Part shown: positions 6,793 to 13,084 of the stretch, piece by piece
Position numbering within the stretch: position 1 is the first letter of the stretch
How the letters are laid out: every line of letters begins with the position of its first letter
From: JAFGGG01 sp964638895
GTDB lineage: Bacteria; Spirochaetota; Spirochaetia; SZUA-6; RPPD01
DNA: 34,105 nt
Assembly: GCA_964638895.1 (NCBI GenBank)
Contig: CAZWYY010000044.1
Location: 1-34,105, forward strand
Reading direction: 5' to 3'
Program-made: the position numbers and the translations under genes
Notes under the pieces: model-generated
What the model saw: only the letters and a program-made list of their open reading frames with translations
What the model was told of the DNA's origin: nothing
Databases searched by the model: none

Positions 6793-8318
6793 AGTCGAAG
6801 CCCAAACCTACGGATTTTTTAACATATCTCAAGAGCATAGCCGTTCCGCAGGTTAAAAATGATGAGTTTCAAAGATCGCTTGAGCCTCTTTTTATGCGTG
6901 GGAAACCGGTTCGAAAGTCCGGAATTATTCGCTTCAAATTTGCCGCGTCTCTTGCCGCGGCCATACTCGCGGCCGTTGTTCTGATACTGGTACTGCTTCC
7001 GATCTTTGCCCCGCCGGAGAATGTCACACTGGTCGGCCTTGATGGTCCGGTGTCTATCTTTGACAGGGAGAGCGGGACAAGGACAAAGGCTGCCGAGGGG
7101 ATGCGGATTGATGAAGGAACCACGATACAGACGGCTGCCGGGGGGAAAGCCCGGCTTTTATTCTGGGGTTCCAGTGTTATCATGGGTGAGCAAAGCGGCA
7201 TTGAGGTATTGTCCGCGGAACAAAAATCTGAGAATGAAAACTCTATGATCAAACTGCAAAGCGGAACCATCGAGTGCGAGGTAAATTTAAAGAACAGAGA
7301 GTCTTCATTTATAGTGGCAACAGAGTATTCACTTATCACTGTTCACGGCACACACTTTACGGTCATCCTTACACCGGAACAGCTTGAGGTCGATCTTAAA
7401 GAGGGCAGCATAACCCTGGATAATTATTATTCACTTAAGTCGAGCTTGGAAGAGCTGAAGCTGAAATCAGCGGCGCTTTATCAACGGGTGTCTGATATAT
7501 TAGACACAAATGTGCGACGATACGATAAAAAAATTGTAATTAAAAAGGATATAAGTGAAATAAAGAAACGCAGCCTGGCGGTCCAACACACAATTCAGCG
7601 GATCATGCGTACGGAAGCACGCGAAGAAATTGACAGATCAATTGAGGAGATCAGGGATGCCATAGAGGTCTCTTCGGCTGTTTATACAGAGTCGGAAGGG
7701 CTTTCACCTGCTGAAAATTCGCCGCATGGGGAACCGCCGGCCTCCGTAACCCCGGCGCCGCAAAACCCGGAAGAAAATACATCGGCCACCGCTTCGGCGG
7801 CCCCCGGGAAAAAACCGGAAACCGCTGTTGTATTCAACCTCAATGGGTCAATGGAAAAGGGAACATTTGCTCCCGACGGCTGGCAGCCATCGGAGCAGAA
7901 CCCCGCCTTCAAATGGACGGATTCCGTGTCGCGCACGGGCAGGAGATCGCTGCAGATCACATCAACCCATGGTGAAGACAAGGCGATCGGCTGGGTGTAT
8001 ACTTTGAATCAGGATATTCCCTACGATAAACGAATATATTTGAAAGTGTACATTAAATGTGATGCGGTCAGCGGGCAGGGTGTGAGCCTGGTTCTGCGCG
8101 CGGATGATACCCTACAACCCGCGGCCGACGCGGAGATCTATGCCTCTTCTCAAGGACATAAAAGTATTACCGGTATGTCAGACTGGAAAGAATATACATT
8201 GGTTTTACCCGAACCAATACATGACAGCATAAAAAGTATCACACTTTACCTTATCATGCTGCCGGGAACAAAAGGCACCGTATATTTTGACGACATTTCA
8301 TTGTATTATAAGGAATAA
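6789..8318 (+). CDS. FecR-domain membrane protein with C-terminal carbohydrate-binding-like domain
   Basis: 509 residues from the ATG at 6789, chosen because GAGGA lies eight bases upstream and the ATG overlaps the sigma factor stop; an in-frame TTG at 6771 is less likely. The first 45 residues are a short basic cytoplasmic part. Residues 49-73 form one transmembrane helix (alanine/valine/leucine). A FecR beta domain follows at about 80-210 (VGLDGPVSIFD, AGGKARLLFWGSS, SLITVHGTHFTV, VDLKEGSITL). A charged helical stretch spans about 215-295 and a proline/alanine/serine linker about 300-345. Residues 350-509 look like a beta-sandwich of carbohydrate-binding type (W-Q-P and F-K-W, then GTVYFDDISLYY at the end). 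FecR proteins pass surface signals to ECF sigma factors; here the likely partner is the preceding gene. No TonB receptor is adjacent. Confidence 0.8.
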   Translation: MKSKPKPTDFLTYLKSIAVPQVKNDEFQRSLEPLFMRGKPVRKSGIIRFKFAASLAAAILAAVVLILVLLPIFAPPENVTLVGLDGPVSIFDRESGTRTKAAEGMRIDEGTTIQTAAGGKARLLFWGSSVIMGEQSGIEVLSAEQKSENENSMIKLQSGTIECEVNLKNRESSFIVATEYSLITVHGTHFTVILTPEQLEVDLKEGSITLDNYYSLKSSLEELKLKSAALYQRVSDILDTNVRRYDKKIVIKKDISEIKKRSLAVQHTIQRIMRTEAREEIDRSIEEIRDAIEVSSAVYTESEGLSPAENSPHGEPPASVTPAPQNPEENTSATASAAPGKKPETAVVFNLNGSMEKGTFAPDGWQPSEQNPAFKWTDSVSRTGRRSLQITSTHGEDKAIGWVYTLNQDIPYDKRIYLKVYIKCDAVSGQGVSLVLRADDTLQPAADAEIYASSQGHKSITGMSDWKEYTLVLPEPIHDSIKSITLYLIMLPGTKGTVYFDDISLYYKE

Positions 8319-8322
8319 AAGG

Positions 8323-8351
8323 CGGGCAGCTTGTTATGACTAAGCTGCCCG
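8323..8351 (-). terminator. Rho-independent terminator between convergent genes
   Basis: A perfect 10-bp stem, CGGGCAGCTT at 8323-8332 and AAGCTGCCCG at 8342-8351, encloses a nine-base loop. Read on the minus strand it is followed by CC and then TTTTATT, so it best ends the protease gene that stops at 8366. It could also slow transcription of the FecR gene that ends at 8318, but the plus side has no T-run. Confidence 0.75.
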
Positions 8352-8365
8352 TGCAACCTATAATT

Positions 8366-10117
8366 TTAAAGATTGTATTTTACAAAAACACCCAACAGCG
8401 GGTATTCCGGTTCTTCGGTAAACCAATATGGAGCGAGGAAGTAGTTATAGGTGATATAAATACCAATTGAAAATGGGGCAATTTCTATCTCCACACCGGC
8501 TCTTCCGATTATTGAGAAATAAAAAAATGTAGATAAATCCAATGTCAAAGGTACAAATTGACAATCAAGCGCTGGTCCTAGTGCAACGAAGGGAGAGAGA
8601 CCAAAATTAAATCCAACAAAGCTTAAATCAAAATAATATTCAAACTTTACAAGCACTGGCAATTCAATAAGCCCCGGATAATAATAAAAGTCCACACCAA
8701 ATTGTGCAAGCCAGTAAAGACCTGTGCTTATGCTGATGTAAGATGAAATTTGAATATCCGTTATAACGCCGAATTTATATTGGTTCCCCCAAAGGTTGCC
8801 GCTGAAAACATCCGCGCACATATCAATCCCAATCCCGATTCCGCGCGGTTGAGATGAACCCAGCAGTGGGGTATCCACGCCGTAGGCTTTCTTTACCTGC
8901 GCAAGGTCCATATCCACCACGCGCCAGTGACCGCTTTCATACGCCCAGATAATCTCGCGTTGGCCGCCGTTTATATTAAATATGGTACGCACCTGTGATT
9001 TTTCCTGAAAATTGTCCTGGTCCGCGAAATTGATCTCCTTAAAATCCACATCGGTCTTGTCCTCGGCGCCGCGGATTGAATTCCAAAAAAGGATGAAAAT
9101 CGCCGAGCGCATGGTTTCGACGGGAGAATTGAAGAAGAAGTTTTGCTGCCACTGTTCCTTTTCAGTGGAATTACTGATTTTTAACATGGTGGCAAAGCTT
9201 TCCAATCCCTTTTTATCCACAAACGAGTAGGAGATAAACTGGTTAACCTTATTATAGTCGGGCTGTTTGCTTTTCAGTTCCCCGGCCAATATTTTGCAGC
9301 TCTTTTCCAGGTCCGCTTTATAGGCCGCCCGGTTCTGTTTTACCTGTTCGGCCTTTTTTGCTCTCTGCAGCACAACAGGGATATTTTTGGCCGGGATGGC
9401 AAAGAAGGAATTCTGCCTGTTGCTGACGGTCCAGGTATTAATCCCGATCGCGCTGTACCCCGTGGGGCTTGTATTGTCCCTGATGAGCAAGGGGCCCCCG
9501 CTGTTGCCGGGGTCTATGCTTGCCGAGTGCTGGATGATGTATGAAACCTTCGGATCCGTCATCTCCGGGATATTGGCCCTTTGATTGGTGATATTGCCCT
9601 TGGAAAACTGCCAACCCGGCCTGCCGAACAGGCCCGGGTACCCCGCGGACCAGACCTCGGTGCCGTCCTTGATGAGTTTCGTATCAACTTTAAAACCTTC
9701 CTTGAATACCTTTTCCTTGTTGGAAAACTGCAGCACGGCCAGGTCGATCTCATCATCGATAAATATTATTGGACAGTTTTCATAGGTTTTATCGGTGCCT
9801 TCATAGGTGCTGATGGTAATATTGACACTTTCCGCCTGGGCGACCACGTGCCGGTTGGTAATGATATAGTTTTCGCCGGTCTGGTCGATGATAACGAACC
9901 CCGAGCCATGTCCTCCCTTGGCGAACGACCTGAAGATCTCGGCCATCTGTTCATACCCATGTTCCTCGAAATCGCCGGCGATTTTATTGAAGTTTTCCAC
10001 CGTTGTCTTGTGCAACACGGGTTTTACGATGACCACATAATTGCGAAGCTCGCTGAAAGCTGTAATACAGAGTACGCATAGGCACAACGCCACGCATACC
10101 CATCTCTTATAATCCAT
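8366..10117 (-). CDS. Secreted trypsin-like serine protease with beta-barrel-like C-terminal domain
   Basis: 583 residues from the ATG at 10117, chosen because AGGAGG (10127-10132) lies nine bases upstream; an ATG eight codons earlier has no such site. Residues 1-22 are a signal peptide (basic start, Cys/Leu core, AFS before E23). A trypsin/HtrA-like domain spans about 65-265 with the triad H90 (TNRHVV), D125 (DEIDLAVLQ) and S206 (DPGNSGGPLL). A lysine-rich helical middle follows at about 265-330. The last ~165 residues, from GIGIGIDMCADVF, are alternating aromatic/hydrophobic strands ending in an aromatic-rich tail (YPLLGVFVKYNL), like an outer-membrane barrel. No PDZ domain is seen, unlike DegP. 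It probably acts in the periplasm or at the outer membrane; its substrate is unknown. The convergent FecR gene shares the terminator at 8323-8351. Confidence 0.85.
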   Translation of the reverse strand: MDYKRWVCVALCLCVLCITAFSELRNYVVIVKPVLHKTTVENFNKIAGDFEEHGYEQMAEIFRSFAKGGHGSGFVIIDQTGENYIITNRHVVAQAESVNITISTYEGTDKTYENCPIIFIDDEIDLAVLQFSNKEKVFKEGFKVDTKLIKDGTEVWSAGYPGLFGRPGWQFSKGNITNQRANIPEMTDPKVSYIIQHSASIDPGNSGGPLLIRDNTSPTGYSAIGINTWTVSNRQNSFFAIPAKNIPVVLQRAKKAEQVKQNRAAYKADLEKSCKILAGELKSKQPDYNKVNQFISYSFVDKKGLESFATMLKISNSTEKEQWQQNFFFNSPVETMRSAIFILFWNSIRGAEDKTDVDFKEINFADQDNFQEKSQVRTIFNINGGQREIIWAYESGHWRVVDMDLAQVKKAYGVDTPLLGSSQPRGIGIGIDMCADVFSGNLWGNQYKFGVITDIQISSYISISTGLYWLAQFGVDFYYYPGLIELPVLVKFEYYFDLSFVGFNFGLSPFVALGPALDCQFVPLTLDLSTFFYFSIIGRAGVEIEIAPFSIGIYITYNYFLAPYWFTEEPEYPLLGVFVKYNL

Positions 10118-10271
10118 TCTTTCGAACCTCCTGTTTTTCATATTAATTTAATATCCAAGATATTTCTATTATGTATGATGCGGAAATTAAGAGATTGTAA
10201 AAAAATATTTTAGAATTTGTTACAGACCCCGGACATATTTTTATGAAGACCGGAATATACCTGTAATGAGA

Positions 10272-11870
10272 TCACCTGTCTTTTTTACTCTGCTTGGCGT
10301 GGGTAAAAAGCGGCTTTCCGCCCTTTTGTTTGAAGCTGGCGACGATTTTCTCCGCCATGTCGAAGGGAACGGTGACAAACGAGAACTTATCCAGTATCTG
10401 GATATCACCGATTTGTTTAGATTTAAGCGGCACCCTGCGTATGATGAGCTCGACGAGTTTCCTGGGAGTAATCCTGTCTTTCCTGCCCAGGGCGACGAAC
10501 AACCTGGTCTTGCCCTGCCGGTCAAGCTGCCTGGACTTTGCGCCAACATCCGATATTTCACTATATACGTCGGGATTGAGCTCCTCCTCGAAACAGTAGC
10601 TCAGCAGCGCGGCCAGCATATCCGCCGGGGGAGCGTCCTCCAGCAACTTCTCGGCCCAGGCACGAAACCCGGGATTAATCTCATCTTCAAGCACGGCGGC
10701 CAGGTCATCGGATATTTTATTCTTTTTGGCCTTGATGATATCCTCCACCCTGGGCACTTTGGATTTCTTGATATCGGTCTTGGCGATCCGCTGGATGAAC
10801 ATCAGGCGCTTGTACTCGCTGGGGGTGATGAAGGTAATGGCCGTGCCCTCGTTACCGGCCCTGCCCGTACGGCCTATACGGTGGACATACGACTCCGGAT
10901 CGGCCGGGAGCGAATAGTTAATGACATGGGTCAGGTTGTTGACGTCGATCCCCCGCGCCGCCACATCCGTGGCCACCAGTATCTGGACCCTCTGTTTTCT
11001 GAACTTATCCAGCGTCTTTTCTCTCTGCGCCTGGGAGATGTCACCGTGAATGGCCTCCGCGTCATAACCCCTGTCGATAAGATGGGCCGTTACGGCGTCC
11101 ACGTCGATTTTTGTTCTGCAGAAAACCAGACCGTAAAAATCATCCTCAATATCGATTATCCTGCACAGCACCTCGAATTTGTCGGGGGCTTTCACCTCGA
11201 AGTAGATCTGCTCCGTCAGGTCCGGTGTCGGCTGCTCCTGTTTCACCGTAAGCAGCTCGTACCCTTCCATGTATTTGTGCGCAAGCTCCCTTATCTTTGC
11301 CGGGATGGTCGCGGAAAACAGGAGTGTCCGCTTGGCGGGATTGGTATGCCGCATGATCTCTTCCATGTCTTCTATGAATCCCATGTTGAGCATTTCATCC
11401 GCTTCATCCAAAATCAGGTGGTCGATCTCCGCGAGCTTCAGCGTTTTTCGGTTCAGGTGATCAATAACCCGCCCCGGGGTTCCGACCACGATATGCACGC
11501 CCTTTTTCAACCGGCGCAACTGCTGGTCGATGGCCTGCCCCCCGTATATGGGTATTATCCTGATGCCCTTGTCTCCTTTGAGTGAATTGATCTCCTCGGC
11601 CACCTGAATGGCCAGTTCCCGGGTGGGAACCAGGATGAGGGCCTTCACGCTCGCGGAGGCCGCGTCGATCATCTGGACCAGGGGCAGTCCGAACGCGGCT
11701 GTTTTGCCCGTACCCGTCTGGGCCCGGGCGATGATATTGGTGTCGTCCCGGAGCATCAAGGGGATGGTCAGGGCCTGGATGGGGGTGGGTTCCTCGAAAC
11801 CTTTTTTATTGATCGCCTCCAGCAGGTTCTCTGAAATGCCCAGGTCGGTGAATGTCTTTCTGTTTTCCAT
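10272..11870 (-). CDS. deaD: DEAD-box RNA helicase with DbpA-type RNA-binding domain
   Basis: 532 residues. All DEAD-box motifs are present in order: Q-motif (F25 and Q32 region, GFEEPTPIQ), motif I A50-T57 (AQTGTGKT), PTRELA 82-87, GG 110-111, TPGR 131-134, D155-E-A-D158, SAT 186-188, then ARGIDV and HRIGRTGRAG. The C-terminal ~80 residues (TRLFVALGRKDRITP...ILDKFSFVTVPFDMA) match the DbpA RNA-binding domain also found in DeaD/CsdA. It unwinds short RNA duplexes and is likely involved in ribosome assembly or cold adaptation. The gene stands alone. An AAAGAGA lies before the ATG. The upstream gap (11871-12007) is shared with the divergent BrnT promoter and holds two TATAAT-like boxes on the minus strand without clear -35 boxes. 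Confidence 0.95.
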   Translation of the reverse strand: MENRKTFTDLGISENLLEAINKKGFEEPTPIQALTIPLMLRDDTNIIARAQTGTGKTAAFGLPLVQMIDAASASVKALILVPTRELAIQVAEEINSLKGDKGIRIIPIYGGQAIDQQLRRLKKGVHIVVGTPGRVIDHLNRKTLKLAEIDHLILDEADEMLNMGFIEDMEEIMRHTNPAKRTLLFSATIPAKIRELAHKYMEGYELLTVKQEQPTPDLTEQIYFEVKAPDKFEVLCRIIDIEDDFYGLVFCRTKIDVDAVTAHLIDRGYDAEAIHGDISQAQREKTLDKFRKQRVQILVATDVAARGIDVNNLTHVINYSLPADPESYVHRIGRTGRAGNEGTAITFITPSEYKRLMFIQRIAKTDIKKSKVPRVEDIIKAKKNKISDDLAAVLEDEINPGFRAWAEKLLEDAPPADMLAALLSYCFEEELNPDVYSEISDVGAKSRQLDRQGKTRLFVALGRKDRITPRKLVELIIRRVPLKSKQIGDIQILDKFSFVTVPFDMAEKIVASFKQKGGKPLFTHAKQSKKDR

Positions 11871-11959
11871 CTATGTCTCTTTTTCGTGTTGATTATGTGA
11901 GTGTGTGAGCCACAAAATACAATTATACACTATTATATGTATAAAAGATACTAAAAGAT

Positions 11960-12000
11960 TTGACGCAACAATTGACATTGTGTATTAAATGTCATATTTT
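11960..12000 (+). promoter_or_regulatory. Overlapping promoters and palindromic operator of the BrnTA operon
   Basis: Two sigma-70-like promoters overlap by design or chance: TTGACG 11960-11965 with TATTAA 11983-11988 (17-base spacer), and TTGACA 11972-11977 with TATTTT 11995-12000 (17-base spacer). A perfect inverted repeat, TGACATT (11973-11979) and AATGTCA (11988-11994) with eight bases between, covers the second -35 box and both spacers. BrnA antitoxins are known to repress their own operon, so this palindrome is the natural operator candidate. Confidence 0.55.
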
Positions 12001-12007
12001 ATATGAA

Positions 12008-12271
12008 ATGATCGTATGGGATAAAGAAAAAAATGACATCCTGAAAAAAGAAAGGAACATATCATTTGAAGATGCGGCCCAGATCATTTTAGACGAGAGA
12101 TATTTGGATATCTTAGAAAATCCCTCCAGGAAGGATCAGTATGTTTTTATTATTTCATTGCATAATTATATACATGTTGTTCTGTTTATCATTGATGATA
12201 GTAAGAATATAGTTTTAAAAACCATATATCCAAGCAGAAAATTCCATCAAATCTACGGAGGTAAATTATGA
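12008..12271 (+). CDS. brnT: BrnT family toxin
   Basis: 87 residues from the ATG at 12008, which is about the BrnT family length. The frame is open back to a TTG at 11960, but that TTG is part of a promoter -35 box. The N-terminus MIVWDKEKNDILKKERNISFEDAAQIILDE follows the BrnT pattern of a WD-x2-K start and a (G/N)-hydrophobic-S-FEEA block, written here as NISFEDA. The C-terminus IVLKTIYPSRKFHQIYG matches the region where BrnT usually has an ISAR-type strand. BrnT is a ribonuclease of RelE-like fold that blocks translation. Its stop overlaps the antitoxin start (ATGA at 12268), so toxin precedes antitoxin, as is usual for BrnTA. A transcript from the downstream promoter would be nearly leaderless. 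Confidence 0.75.
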   Translation: MIVWDKEKNDILKKERNISFEDAAQIILDERYLDILENPSRKDQYVFIISLHNYIHVVLFIIDDSKNIVLKTIYPSRKFHQIYGGKL

Positions 12272-12567
12272 AAAAAAATTCTAAACTGGATACATATGAA
12301 CAGGAAATAGAAAACAACAGTGAGCATTATGTCCCGGTCTCAGACGCGAAAAAGAAAAAAATCGAGGCGATTATAAGTGATTCGAGAAAAAGTAAAAATA
12401 TTAATATACGAATTAATGATTACGATTTAGATCTTATACGTAAAAGGGCTGAAGAGGAAGGGATTCCCTATCAGACGCTTATTGCCAGTATATTGCATAA
12501 GTATATCTCCAATCAATTAATTGAAGAACGGGATATTTATAACGCCTTCAAATTATTGCGCAAATAG
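12268..12567 (+). CDS. brnA: BrnA family ribbon-helix-helix antitoxin
   Basis: 99 residues. An acidic/basic N-terminal half (about 1-43) is followed by a ribbon-helix-helix DNA-binding segment at about 44-85: the strand NINIRINDYDL, then helices around IRKRAEEEG and YQTLIASILHKYIS. This is the BrnA/CopG-like arrangement. It should bind BrnT and repress the operon through the palindrome at 11973-11994. A strong GGAGGT (12257-12262) lies five bases before its ATG, while brnT has no clear ribosome site; this would make antitoxin in excess, as expected. Both genes are more AT-rich by eye than their neighbours, fitting a transferred module. Confidence 0.8.
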   Translation: MKKNSKLDTYEQEIENNSEHYVPVSDAKKKKIEAIISDSRKSKNINIRINDYDLDLIRKRAEEEGIPYQTLIASILHKYISNQLIEERDIYNAFKLLRK

Positions 12568-12658
12568 CGGCTTTTGGTATTTTGTAATAATTAATTAACC
12601 CGGCCCCGGCGAAGCGTGCATTCGGGAAATGTTCGACAAGTTCTTAGGCGATAATAAA

Positions 12659-13084
12659 TCATTCCAGCCCCACGTAACCGAGCACCTGGGAGGCTTTTTC
12701 CCCCAGGGAATTGCCCGCGCTTTTAAAGCTGTGTTCCAGTGCCTGCCCGAAATCCTCGTTTTCCTCCTCCCAGTATTTTTCAAGAAGTTCCATGCCGTGT
12801 TTTTCCGCAAGCTTTTTTAGTACGAAACAGCAGAGAAACATGTCGTCTATGTAGCCCGCGGGACCGTAGATCTCCTCGGGAATCACGTCGTTGGGGGTCA
12901 CGAAATAGCCCAGGGCGCAGAGGATCATGTGCCGCTCCTTATCTTCCAGGCATGCTTCATCCAGCAGCCTGCAAAGGATGCGGAAGAAATCCGGCGTGTA
13001 AAGCAGGTAGGTGTCGAACTTGCCTTTGTAAGTGAAGACACGGTCCTTTAAAAATTGAAAGTAGTTGTTATATTTTTCATCCAT
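12659..13084 (-). CDS. DUF1232 (YkvA-like) domain protein
   Basis: 141 residues. The core ALGYFVTPNDVIPEEIYGPAGYIDDMFL (about 57-84) is the DUF1232 signature, with its typical Y/F-x-x-x-P-x-D-x-I-P followed by G-x-x-D-D. This family has no settled function and often looks like a short membrane-associated helical protein, but this copy lacks an obvious long transmembrane helix. The gene starts within the last codons of the helicase-nuclease (eight-base overlap, 13077-13084) and has AAGGA about eight bases upstream, so the two are co-translated. A role linked to the helicase is suggested by context only. Confidence 0.75.
   Translation of the reverse strand: MDEKYNNYFQFLKDRVFTYKGKFDTYLLYTPDFFRILCRLLDEACLEDKERHMILCALGYFVTPNDVIPEEIYGPAGYIDDMFLCCFVLKKLAEKHGMELLEKYWEEENEDFGQALEHSFKSAGNSLGEKASQVLGYVGLE

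Noticed and set aside
10266..11585. A 439-codon open frame on the plus strand across the RNA helicase
   Set aside because: It mirrors the DEAD-box gene, whose every motif is intact; no ribosome site and no recognisable domain.
12568..12658. A terminator after the BrnA gene
   Set aside because: No stable stem followed by T-run could be found in this short gap.
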